From NCBI RefSeq assembly GCF_001905885.1, contig NZ_LIYH01000009.1, forward strand, positions 62,001 to 126,000: 64,000 nt of DNA, in the 5' to 3' direction. The first letter of the stretch is position 1. Each line of letters opens with the position of its first letter. The translations under genes were made by a program, and so were the position numbers. Below are positions 51,351 to 59,962 of this stretch, piece after piece. Below the pieces are notes generated by a model, which ran no database searches, had not been told where the DNA came from, and saw only the letters and a list, made by a program, of their open reading frames with translations. The DNA comes from Streptomyces sp. CB03234. Lineage in GTDB: Bacteria > Actinomycetota > Actinomycetes > Streptomycetales > Streptomycetaceae.

Positions 51351-51992
51351 TCAGGCGGCCGTGACGGGGTGGATGCGCCACTGCTGGGCGGCCGTGCCGT
51401 TGCAGGCCCACAGCCGCGCGATCGCGCCGTCCGCCTTGCTGGAGGACTCGATGTCCAGGCAGCGGTTCGTGCCGGCCGGCGTGTGGGCGGGCCGCAGCTC
51501 GTACCGCTCGTTGGTGATGTCGACCATCACCAGGCGCCAGCGCTGGTTCGGCTTGCCCACGCACCACCACTGCTGGACGACCGTGCCGGTCGTGGTGCCG
51601 GCGGCCTCCACGTCCAGGCACTTGCCGCTGTGCGCGAAGCGCAGTTCGAAGGTGCCGGCGCCGGTGGGGACCATGTCGACGCGCTGGTTCTCGGCGTCCG
51701 CGACGCAGGTCGACTGGACGCTGTTGACGCCGTTGCGGAGGCTGGCGTTGGGGGTCGTGAGGCACTTGTCGCTGTGGACGGCCCTGAGCTGTACGGCCGA
51801 GGGCCTCGAGGCCGCGGTGGCGGCGGCCCTGGCGTCACCGGCGTCCACGGCGTCCGCGGTGGACGTGGACACGGTGGTGGTGGCGGGGGCCGGCTGGGGG
51901 CGCGCCTCGTCGGCGACGGCCACGGTGACGCCGCCGGCGAGCGCGGCGACACCGGCCGCGACGGCCAGGGCGGATCGGACGATCCGGGACAT
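51351..51992 (-). CDS. Secreted ricin-type beta-trefoil lectin (paralogue)
   Basis: A 213-residue protein starting 'SRIVRSALAVAAGVAAL', nearly the same signal peptide as its neighbour ('SRIVRAVLTAGAAVAVL'). The trefoil (about residues 68-213) has 'SDKCLTTPNAS', 'SGKCLDVEAAG' and 'NRCLDIESSSK' starts with 'NQRVDM', 'NQRWRL' and 'AQQWRI' ends; the first QxW has lost its Trp. The genes are 34 bp apart and arose by duplication. Probably a sugar-binding secreted protein. Confidence 0.88.
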   Translation of the reverse strand: MSRIVRSALAVAAGVAALAGGVTVAVADEARPQPAPATTTVSTSTADAVDAGDARAAATAASRPSAVQLRAVHSDKCLTTPNASLRNGVNSVQSTCVADAENQRVDMVPTGAGTFELRFAHSGKCLDVEAAGTTTGTVVQQWWCVGKPNQRWRLVMVDITNERYELRPAHTPAGTNRCLDIESSSKADGAIARLWACNGTAAQQWRIHPVTAA

Positions 51993-52080
51993 GGGGTGCT
52001 TCCGTTCTTCTCAGGTCTGAAGGGGGAGGGCCGGCGGGCGGGTGGCCGGCGCGCGAGCGGGGTGACCACCGCCCGCGCGG

Positions 52081-53661
52081 TCAGCGCGCGAGCGGGGTGA
52101 CGATCTTCCAGGAGGCGTCCTGGGCGAAGTCCTTCTCGACGTCGAAGCGGTTCTTGGCGGACTTGTTGGCCACGAAGAGGTCGCCGTAGTACTCGCGCAG
52201 GAAGCGGCCGGGCTGGCCGGCCGACTCGAAGGAGGTGCCGGAGCCGCTCAGCCCCTTCTTGGCGCACCAGGTGGCGTCCTTGCGGAACTGGGTGCTGTTG
52301 TCGCTCGCGGCCATCCTGACGCGGAGGTCCTTGTGCGTGAGGTAGTGGCCGAGCTTGCGGGAGGACTCGAAGGAGTAGCAGCCCGGCTGGCCGTTGAGCG
52401 CGGGGACGACGACCCAGGTGCCGTCCTCCCGGTCGGTCTGCTTGGAGCCGGTGGACAGCGGGGCGATGAACGCCTCCCCGGCGTCGGGCGTGGACTGCCG
52501 GACGTAGAAGCCCGCCGGCTTGCCGCTCGCCGGCTGGAACGACTGGCGCTTCGCCCGGTACTGGCTCTCCGCGGTGAGGAACTTCGCGATGTCCTCGTCG
52601 GTGCCGGCCAGGGCCTTCTTCGCGGTGGCGACCAGGTGGGGGTTGACGCCGGTCTTCTCGGCGGCGGCCTGGATCTGGATGGCGAGCCGGCGGTTGGCGT
52701 CGGCGATCTGCTTGCGGCGCGCCTCGTCGTCCTTCTTGTACGCCTCTTCGGCGCCGGTGTGGATGAACTGCTTCCACACGGCCGGGTCGGGGCTGAGCAC
52801 CGCGCGCTGCGCCGCCGCGTACAGCTCGCTGGTCTTGGCGTCGGCCGGTGCGACGCGCAGCAGTTCGCGGATGAAGTTGTCGTCGCTGAGGACCAGCATG
52901 GCCTCGGACGGCGTGAGGCGGAACAGTGCCGCCGCGTTGGTGCGGGCAGCGATCTCCCTGCGGCGCTCGGCCTCCGCGCGGTCCTTCTCCTCCAGTTCCT
53001 TCAGTTCGTTGGCCACGTCGCGCTGGTGGGCCTCGCGGGCGCCGTTGGTGATGAACTCCTGCCAGGCGGCCGGGTCCGCGGCCAGGGCCGTCGCGGCGGC
53101 GGCGCGGACCTCGGGTCCGGCGGCCTCGTGGCGCATCACGGCGCGGATGAAGTTGTCGTCGCTCAGGTCCAGCAGGTCGGGGCTGTTGGGGATGCCGATC
53201 GCTATCAGGGCCTGGGACTTGGCGAGCCGGGCGGCGCGGGCGGCGTCGGCCTTGTCCTTCTCGCGCTGCTTGTCGACGGCGTACGCCTCGTGGATGCCGG
53301 TGACGATGAACTGGACGTGGTCGTCGGCCGTCTCGCTCATCATGGCGGCCTCGGCGGCCTGCCGCACCGCGTCGAACGTCTCCCCGCCGTCCCGGGCCTT
53401 CTGCCAGAGGGCGTGGATGAAGTCGTGGTCGCTGAGCAGCAGTACGTCCGGGCTCGGCTCGAGGCGCACCACGGCGGCGGCGTCGACCCGCTGCGTGTCG
53501 GTGGTGCCGATGCCGGCCGCCGCGGCCGGGGCGGCCGGCGGGGCCGCGACGGCGCCCTGCGGCGCGGCGACGGCGGTGACGGAGGCGAGCGCGGTGGCGG
53601 TCACGAGTCCGCGCGTGACGGCTCTGCGCACACGGGCGGAGTGCGTGTTGCTGTTCTTCAT
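52081..53661 (-). CDS. Secreted ALF-repeat protein with C-terminal AbfB domain
   Basis: A 526-residue protein with a signal peptide (residues 1-39). ALF-like units of about 75 residues recur (anchored by 'LLLSDHDFIHAL', 'LDLSDDNFIRAV', 'LVLSDDNFIREL' and 'AAWQEFITNGAREAHQRD'), separated by charged helices. The last 145 residues form an AbfB (arabinofuranosidase-B-type sugar-binding) domain with 'SFESSRKLGHYLTHKDLRVR', 'FRKDATWCAKKG' and 'FESAGQPGRFLREYYGDL'. The ALF and sugar-binding combination parallels the lectin neighbours and suggests a cell-surface adhesin. It heads the run of minus-strand secreted genes. Confidence 0.88.
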   Translation of the reverse strand: MKNSNTHSARVRRAVTRGLVTATALASVTAVAAPQGAVAAPPAAPAAAAGIGTTDTQRVDAAAVVRLEPSPDVLLLSDHDFIHALWQKARDGGETFDAVRQAAEAAMMSETADDHVQFIVTGIHEAYAVDKQREKDKADAARAARLAKSQALIAIGIPNSPDLLDLSDDNFIRAVMRHEAAGPEVRAAAATALAADPAAWQEFITNGAREAHQRDVANELKELEEKDRAEAERRREIAARTNAAALFRLTPSEAMLVLSDDNFIRELLRVAPADAKTSELYAAAQRAVLSPDPAVWKQFIHTGAEEAYKKDDEARRKQIADANRRLAIQIQAAAEKTGVNPHLVATAKKALAGTDEDIAKFLTAESQYRAKRQSFQPASGKPAGFYVRQSTPDAGEAFIAPLSTGSKQTDREDGTWVVVPALNGQPGCYSFESSRKLGHYLTHKDLRVRMAASDNSTQFRKDATWCAKKGLSGSGTSFESAGQPGRFLREYYGDLFVANKSAKNRFDVEKDFAQDASWKIVTPLAR

Positions 53662-54134
53662 TCTGGTTCTGGTCCCCCTGCTAGGTCCCGCACGCGGTTC
53701 CCGATCGCGTGCCAGGTGGTCGGGGCGCAGTCTTGGAGATCACCCGGGGGGAGTCAAAGTGGAATTGACAGCTCCTGTCCGCTCAACCGCCGGTATGACT
53801 GTTTAACGTGCCACTTGACGCCAATCTTTGACTGAAAGACGACTTGTGCAGAAGAGTTCAGAACTCGCGAGTAGTACGGAATGCAGCGTTCCATTTGATC
53901 TGCCACCAGGGAGTACGACCCACGCGGCACGCACGGAGCGGCCCCTTCCCAAGCACCGCACGGCTCGACCCGCTCCGCCGCCCGGCCGGATTGCGTCGGT
54001 CCGCAGTCGTGCGGGACATGTGAGGAAAAAATGTGGGCTGGTACACATCAACAAAGTCACCCTTGCTGATGCCTTACCATCCGCCACCGAAGCCCCCTCT
54101 GGCCGCCGCCCGCCGACCGGGCGACAATGCCGCC
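53662..54134. other. Divergent intergenic region with no gene
   Basis: This 470-bp region separates the minus-strand ALF/AbfB gene from the plus-strand enoyl-CoA hydratase gene. It is AT-richer between 53750 and 53900 and should contain the ALF gene's promoter. Open frames on both strands lack ribosome binding sites and family matches. Confidence 0.5.
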
Positions 54135-54929
54135 ATGACCGATCCCCCGACTTCCCAGGCTTCCCCGGCCGTCCGCGTGGAGCGCGACGGTCCCGTGACG
54201 ACCGTGGTGCTCTCCCGGCCCGCCGCCCGCAATGCCGTGGACGGGCCGACGGCCCGCCTCCTGGCCGACGCCTTCCGGGCGTTCGAGGCGGACGACGACG
54301 CCTCGGTCGCCGTGCTGTGGGGCGAGGGCGGCACGTTCTGCGCGGGCGCCGACCTCAAGGCCGTCGGCACCGGACGCGGCAACCGGGTGGCGCCCGACGG
54401 CGACGGGCCGATGGGGCCGACCCGGCTGCGGCTGACCAAGCCGGTCGTCGCGGCCGTCGCCGGGCACGCCGTGGCCGGCGGCCTCGAACTGGCCCTCTGG
54501 TGCGACCTCAGGGTGGTGGAGGAGGACGCGGTCCTCGGGGTGTTCTGCCGCCGGTGGGGCGTGCCGCTCATCGACGGCGGCACTGTCCGGCTGCCCCGGC
54601 TGATCGGCGAGAGCCGCGCCATGGACCTGATCCTGACCGGCCGCCCGGTCCTGGCCTCGGAGGCGTACGCGATCGGGCTCGCCAACCGCCTCGTACCGCC
54701 GGGACAGGCCCGGCACGCGGCGGAGGAACTGGCCCGTCACATCGCCGCCTTTCCTCAGACCTGCCTGCGTCACGACCGGCTCGCGGTGCGCGAGCAGCAC
54801 GGCCTGCCGGAGCCCGAGGCACTGACGGCCGAGCTGCGGCACGGCATGGTGTCCCTGTCCTCCGGGGAGACCCTGTCCGGCGCCGCGCGCTTCGCCTCCG
54901 GATCGGGACGGCACGGCTCCTTCGACTGA
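54135..54929 (+). CDS. Enoyl-CoA hydratase/isomerase family protein
   Basis: A 264-residue crotonase-fold enzyme. ATG 54135 is chosen as the natural start before 'AVRVERDGPVTTVVLSRPAA'; upstream in-frame starts add unlikely sequence. 'GTFCAGADLKAVG' forms the first oxyanion-hole loop and 'AGHAVAGGLELALWCDLRV' the second. 'FCRRWGVPLIDGGTVRLPRL' and 'LTGRPVLASEAYAIGLANRL' are standard. The usual catalytic Glu pair of hydratases is not obvious, so it could be an isomerase, hydrolase or other crotonase. It stands alone between the toxin region and the VMAP operon. Confidence 0.88.
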   Translation: MTDPPTSQASPAVRVERDGPVTTVVLSRPAARNAVDGPTARLLADAFRAFEADDDASVAVLWGEGGTFCAGADLKAVGTGRGNRVAPDGDGPMGPTRLRLTKPVVAAVAGHAVAGGLELALWCDLRVVEEDAVLGVFCRRWGVPLIDGGTVRLPRLIGESRAMDLILTGRPVLASEAYAIGLANRLVPPGQARHAAEELARHIAAFPQTCLRHDRLAVREQHGLPEPEALTAELRHGMVSLSSGETLSGAARFASGSGRHGSFD

Positions 54930-55128
54930 TCCGGCTGATCAGCCCGCGACGCCGGTGCGGTGTGGGCACCAGGTCCGTCCGGTTTCCGCGGGTGCTCGTG
55001 GACGCGCCGGCCCAGAGCCCGGTCGTCGACCGGGAGGACTGGCAGGGGTGCCTGGTCGACTTCCCGCCGCGGGCCGCGCCGGCGCGGGCCGGGCGGGCTC
55101 CACTGGCCGCGTCCCGCACGGCTACGGT

Positions 55129-58100
55129 TCAGGAGATCCGCGCGTACGACCAGATGTCCGCCGGGAGTTCGCGCCGCAGCTTCCAGGTGATGGCCATGGG
55201 CATGCTGCCGGTGTGGCCTACGTAGTCGGCCGGGCCGAGGAACGTCCAGGGCTGGGGGCTGCCGATGTCGCTGGTCCTGCCCGACCGGAGGAACAGCAGG
55301 ACGTGGGTGCCCATCTCGGCATGGTTCCGGTACCGCAGCCCCGCGGGGGAGGTCTCGGAGGTCTGGCTCTGGGATTCCCAGTGGAACAGGGTGCTGCTCA
55401 ACGCATAGTCCTGCGCCCGAGTGATGAACAGCGCGTCGGTCCTCATGGACCGGCACCACTTCACGCCCTCACGGAAGTCGGCCGGCAACGGGCCGCGGAT
55501 CTCTGCCTCTCCCAATGCCGACAGGATCTCTTCACGGGTGTAGGAGGCGTGGACGGTCAGGGGGACGTCGTGCCTGCCGCCCAGCGCGGGCAGAGGAATC
55601 GGGACGCGTGTGGTGCGTTCCAGGTTGTACGCCAGGACCTGGCGCAGTTCGCTCCGGAACGCGTGCTGTGGACGCAGGGCGGCGAATCCCTCCTCGTAGC
55701 CGGCGAAACCGTCGCGCGTCATGCCGCCGCGCGGCCAGAGCTGGAAGAAGAGCATGCGCGCGTACGCCCGGTCCCGCTCGTCCAGATCGCCGTAGTGAGG
55801 CGCGTCGTCCTCCAGCATGCGGGTGTAGGCCTGTACGCGCTGCGGGTCGTCCACGTGGAGAAAGGCACGGACACGCGCCAGGAGTGCCGCCTCTCCGTCC
55901 GGAGGCTCCCCCGGCAGCAGACGGGTACGGCGCAGCAGCCCGGTCCAGGAAATGCCTTCGCCCTGGTAGAGCTCGGTGAGTTCCCGCCCGCTCCGGTGCA
56001 GGTACCGCCCGAGTACCGGCTCCGCGTACTCGGCGACCTCGCGGGCCCGCTCGATGACACTGCGCCCCAACTGCTCCCGGATGTTGTCGACGAGACACCT
56101 CTTGGCCCCCTCGTCGAGGACGACGGTGCAGCCGGAGGGGAGTTGCGGGAAGTGCTCGATCCGGTCCACCAGCTGTCGGCGCGTCAGGTCCGTCATGGCG
56201 CGGAACTGGTTGTCGAGGCGGAACTCCTTGCGGTGGTACCCGATGAAGTCGAGCACGGTGAGCACCGCCTTGCCCGGGGAGCGGAGGAGACCGACCGAGA
56301 GTTGCTGGAGGAATCCGACGGTGCTCGACGTCGGGCGGAGCAGGAGCAGTGTGTCGACCTCGGGGATCGCGTGGTTCTCGTCGAACACGTCGACGCAGAA
56401 GACAGCCCGCAATTCGCCGGCCCGGAGGGAAGAGACCGCCGCCTGGCGCCTTTCACGTGAATCCTGCGAGGACAGGGCCACGGCGTCGAGGCCGGCACCG
56501 CGGAAGCACTGGGCCATGAATTCGGCATGTGCCACGGAAACGCAGAAGCCGACGGCCCGCATGGCCCGAGGCTCGGCAACCATGTCCCGGACGGCCCTGA
56601 GGACCAGTCGCGCCCGTGCCTCGTTGCCGGAGAGCAGGCTGGACAGCGCGGCACCGTCGTACGCTCCCCGTCTCCAGTCCAGCGACCGAAAGTCGGTGCC
56701 GTCGCCGAAACCGAAGTAGTGGAGAGGAGCGAGCTGGTCACTTTCCAGCGCGTCCCGCAACCGCATCTCCGCGGCGATACGACCTTCGAAGAACGCGTCC
56801 TGGACATTCAGGCCGTCCATCCTTTCGGGGCTCGCCGTCAAGCCGAGCAGCTCCATCGGCCTGAAGTGGTCGAGGATCCTCCGGTACGTCGCCGAGGCCG
56901 CCCTGTGGAACTCGTCCATGACTATCACGTCGAAGTGATCGGGCGGCAGTCCGTCCAGGGCGCTCCCGAGTGACTGCACACTGGCGAACACGTGGTTCCA
57001 GTTCTTGGGAACAGCCCCGCTGTACAGCGACTCTCCGAAGCCCGGGTGCATGAGGACGTCTTCGTAGACCTCGCGCGCCTGGTGCAGCAGCACGCTGCGG
57101 TCCGCGACGAAGAGAAGCCGCAGGTCTCGCTGGTTCTTCTCGCACAGACGCCGGTAGTCGAAGGCCGACAGGACCGTCTTGCCGGTTCCGGGGGCGGCGA
57201 CGAGGAGATTGCGGTGCCGGTCGTGGATCTCGCGCTCGGCGTCCAGGCGGCCGAGCATCTCGCGCTGCGCGCTGCTGAGTACGTATCGGACAGGAACCTG
57301 CTCGGCCGGCTCGATGCCGAGGAGGCGGGCCGTCGCGGCGGCCGCCTGGGCGATGGGCCGGAGGCCGGCGGGGAGTTGCTCGCGGCTCCCGGGAGAGTGG
57401 AGGGCGGCGACGATTCCTCGTGGAGCCTGGGGGTGGGCGGCGAGGTGGTCGGTGAGGGCGAAGTGGGCGTCCCACGCCTGGTCGTGGCTGAGGAGCCCGC
57501 GCAGGTGCCCGGTCGCGCCAGGGTGGAAGCGGTATACCAGCTCCGCGTCCTCCTGCCGGGTTGCCGTGAGCAGCCCGGCGGTGAGGAACTCGGCGACGTC
57601 GGCGACGGCCGCCTCGGGGACGAGGCGCTCGCGCAGCACGTCGAGGACCGGGAGGGTGAACGCGTCGAGCGAGGAAGCGGCGATCGCCAAACGGACGGCG
57701 GGCGAGCGCCGGCCGTCCGTGAAGGCCACCGCTGCCGCCGCGGCGCGCCTGTCGTATGCCGCCGGGGTGACGGGTCGGACGGCGGACGGTTGCGGAACCC
57801 GGCCACGGGAGGGCATCCGGCCCGAGGCAGGCACCAGGACGGCCTCGCAGCCGTGGGGGTCGGTGCGCATCACGGCGCGTGCCCAGGCGAGCATCTGGCC
57901 GGGATCGAACTGCAATACGGGCAACGCCTGCCAGGGCCGCGTCCCCGGAGCGTCCTCCCGGAGGAGACGCGGGCGTCGGTAGGCGAGGAGCCGCCCCGGA
58001 GACGCCGGGACGGGGGCGGTCGCCGTCGTCCGGGGCAGGTCGAGGCCGGAGCGTTGCCACAGACGTCTCGGCAGCGGGTTGACGAGGGCCACGGGGGCCG

Positions 58101-58929
58101 TGAGTCCCCAGGTGTGCAGCGTCCGCCAGAGGGTCTCCTCGCGCCAGGCGGGAGCCGCGCAGTCGGAGACGACGAGGAACAGGCGGTGGGCCGGTCCGCG
58201 ATGGACGGCGTGGGACGGGTCCATGGGCAGGGCCTGGCCGCGATGGTCGCGGAGCACCGGAGCGGCCCCCAGTGGATGCTCGAGATGCCACACGCGGATG
58301 CCGCGGAACGCGGACAGCGTGCGCAGCACCTTCGTCAGGACGCGCACGGTCTCGTCCCAGACCGCCATGGACGTCCCCCGGTCCACGACCACGACCAGCT
58401 CCAGCCATGGCTCCGGCACCGGGACGAGCCGGGGGACGAGGACGCCGGTACGGGTGTAGTGATCGACGGTGGCGTCCAGGTCGAGACCTTGCCGGACCCG
58501 GGACGGCCGGGGGCGGCGCAGCGGGCGCAGGGCGCGGCCGATCTCGAGGGCGTTCGACAGGGCGGAGGCGCGGCCGATGCTCACGGGCCTGGCGGGGATC
58601 GTGGCGGCGGCGCTGTCGTCCCTCAGCCACACCGAGGCCGTCGCGGTGGTGTCCGCGTTGCCGCGGCCGGACACGGGGGCAGGCAGATCGGCGGGGCCGT
58701 CGGACGGCGGTTCCGGACCGGCCGGTTTGTCCGCCGGCGGCTCCTCGGCGGCCGGGGGCGGATCGGCGGGGCGGTCGCCGGTCCCCTCGGTGTTCGACCG
58801 GGCGGCGGCGAGAAGAAGGGCGTCCAGGGTCGCCGGGACGTCCCACTCCTCTCCGTCGCCCTCCCCGATGCCGAGCGGCCCAGGCAGACCCAGGGCCGCG
58901 AGCAGCCGTGCGGCACGGTTCTCAGGCAC
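55129..58929 (-). CDS. vWA (SAV_2336-type)-DEAD helicase-DUF3427 fusion, effector of the VMAP-type system
   Basis: A 1266-residue protein. GTG 58929 overlaps the MoxR gene's end by eight bases. The N-terminal part (about residues 110-540) is the SAV_2336-type vWA region: 'LELVVVVDRGTSMAVWDE' is a modified metal-binding site (Asp183), with 'RLFLVVSDCAAPAWREETL'. The helicase follows: Walker A 'AAPGTGKT' (577-584), 'VIVMDEFH' (668-675), 'LGLTASPERMDG', and a motif VI region 'FLQQLSVGLLRSPGK' (873-887) where the usual GR is SV. The C-terminal DUF3427-like domain spans about residues 1030-1266. A nucleic-acid remodelling or degrading effector switched on by the MoxR-VMAP partners is the likely role, possibly in phage defence. 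Confidence 0.85.
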   Translation of the reverse strand: MPENRAARLLAALGLPGPLGIGEGDGEEWDVPATLDALLLAAARSNTEGTGDRPADPPPAAEEPPADKPAGPEPPSDGPADLPAPVSGRGNADTTATASVWLRDDSAAATIPARPVSIGRASALSNALEIGRALRPLRRPRPSRVRQGLDLDATVDHYTRTGVLVPRLVPVPEPWLELVVVVDRGTSMAVWDETVRVLTKVLRTLSAFRGIRVWHLEHPLGAAPVLRDHRGQALPMDPSHAVHRGPAHRLFLVVSDCAAPAWREETLWRTLHTWGLTAPVALVNPLPRRLWQRSGLDLPRTTATAPVPASPGRLLAYRRPRLLREDAPGTRPWQALPVLQFDPGQMLAWARAVMRTDPHGCEAVLVPASGRMPSRGRVPQPSAVRPVTPAAYDRRAAAAAVAFTDGRRSPAVRLAIAASSLDAFTLPVLDVLRERLVPEAAVADVAEFLTAGLLTATRQEDAELVYRFHPGATGHLRGLLSHDQAWDAHFALTDHLAAHPQAPRGIVAALHSPGSREQLPAGLRPIAQAAAATARLLGIEPAEQVPVRYVLSSAQREMLGRLDAEREIHDRHRNLLVAAPGTGKTVLSAFDYRRLCEKNQRDLRLLFVADRSVLLHQAREVYEDVLMHPGFGESLYSGAVPKNWNHVFASVQSLGSALDGLPPDHFDVIVMDEFHRAASATYRRILDHFRPMELLGLTASPERMDGLNVQDAFFEGRIAAEMRLRDALESDQLAPLHYFGFGDGTDFRSLDWRRGAYDGAALSSLLSGNEARARLVLRAVRDMVAEPRAMRAVGFCVSVAHAEFMAQCFRGAGLDAVALSSQDSRERRQAAVSSLRAGELRAVFCVDVFDENHAIPEVDTLLLLRPTSSTVGFLQQLSVGLLRSPGKAVLTVLDFIGYHRKEFRLDNQFRAMTDLTRRQLVDRIEHFPQLPSGCTVVLDEGAKRCLVDNIREQLGRSVIERAREVAEYAEPVLGRYLHRSGRELTELYQGEGISWTGLLRRTRLLPGEPPDGEAALLARVRAFLHVDDPQRVQAYTRMLEDDAPHYGDLDERDRAYARMLFFQLWPRGGMTRDGFAGYEEGFAALRPQHAFRSELRQVLAYNLERTTRVPIPLPALGGRHDVPLTVHASYTREEILSALGEAEIRGPLPADFREGVKWCRSMRTDALFITRAQDYALSSTLFHWESQSQTSETSPAGLRYRNHAEMGTHVLLFLRSGRTSDIGSPQPWTFLGPADYVGHTGSMPMAITWKLRRELPADIWSYARIS

Positions 58930-59962
58930 GCCCGAGCCCCTGGAGCAGCAGCTCCTGCAGCCTCGTCCGCTGGTCCTCGTCCGAGACGCCGTCACCGCGC
59001 AGCAGATGGACGGCGCTCAGCAACTGGTCGATGGCGAGGCTCTCGCCGCGGTTCAGCCGCTCGACGAAGGCGTTCACCAGCGTCCGGGTGGTGCCCTCCT
59101 CGACCTTCTCCAGGTGGGCCTCGACGATGCCGGTGAGCGCCGGAACCGTGAGCGCGGGCATGTCGAAGCGAACGCAGCGACGCAGGAAGGGTGCGGGGAA
59201 GTCGCGCTCGCCGTTGCTGGTGAGCACGATGACCGGAAACTCCTCGCACTCCACCAGACCGTTGTGGATCTCTTGCCTTTCGCCCGGCTCGGCGGTGCGG
59301 ACGGTGACCCTGCTCCTGTTGTGGCGGGCGAGTTCGGGGATCTCGAAGCGGCCGCGCTCCAGGACGTCGAGGAGGTCGCCGGGCAGATCGAGGTCGCTCT
59401 TGTCGATCTCGTCGATCAGCAGGGCGCGCGGGCGGTCCCCGGGCAGCAGAGCGGTGCCGAGGGGGCCGAGCTGAACGAAGTCCCCGATGTCGTCGCGTAC
59501 CGCGCGTGCGGCACGGGCGGCGAGCGTGGCACGGGCGGCGCGGCGCGCGGCCCGTCCACTCACCGAGGCGGCCGGGCGGTCGACGGCACGGACGTTGTAG
59601 GCGTGGATGCGGCCCAGGGCGTCGTAGCGGTAGAGCGCGTCGGCGAGTGTGCTGCGGGAGGTGATGTGCCAGCGCAGCACGTTCCCGAGTCCGAGTTCGG
59701 CGGCGATCTGCTCGACGACGGTCGACTTGCCGGAGCCCGCCGGGCCGGTGAGCAGCAGGGGGCGGCGCAGATGGAGCGCCGCGTTGACCGCGTCGACCAG
59801 GCCGGGGGCCGGCCGGTAGGTGCTCGCCGCGGACGGCGTCGGCTCGCCGTCCGCCCCTGCTCCGTTCCTGGCCGCCTGCGCACGCCACGGGGGCGGAGGC
59901 GGGAGCGTGGGCGGCTCCTCGGGGACGACTCCCGTACCCGCGTAGTACGGAGTCCAGTTCAT
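58922..59962 (-). CDS. MoxR-type AAA+ ATPase
   Basis: A 346-residue ATPase. ATG 59962 has AAGGAG upstream and overlaps the previous stop (ATGA). The Pro-rich N-terminus (residues 15-45) precedes the AAA domain: Walker A 'GPAGSGKS' (73-80), Walker B 'LLIDEID' (181-187), sensor 1 'VIVLTSNGERDFP' and an arginine-rich 'FLRRCVRFDMP' loop. MoxR ATPases remodel partner proteins, often with vWA proteins. It is sandwiched between the caspase-VMAP and vWA-helicase genes, the three-part core of VMAP ternary systems. Confidence 0.92.
   Translation of the reverse strand: MNWTPYYAGTGVVPEEPPTLPPPPPWRAQAARNGAGADGEPTPSAASTYRPAPGLVDAVNAALHLRRPLLLTGPAGSGKSTVVEQIAAELGLGNVLRWHITSRSTLADALYRYDALGRIHAYNVRAVDRPAASVSGRAARRAARATLAARAARAVRDDIGDFVQLGPLGTALLPGDRPRALLIDEIDKSDLDLPGDLLDVLERGRFEIPELARHNRSRVTVRTAEPGERQEIHNGLVECEEFPVIVLTSNGERDFPAPFLRRCVRFDMPALTVPALTGIVEAHLEKVEEGTTRTLVNAFVERLNRGESLAIDQLLSAVHLLRGDGVSDEDQRTRLQELLLQGLGRA

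Noticed and set aside
48428..51364. A plus-strand open frame of 978 codons
   Set aside because: It spans several real minus-strand secreted genes with clear signal peptides and domains; no domain is seen in the shadow.
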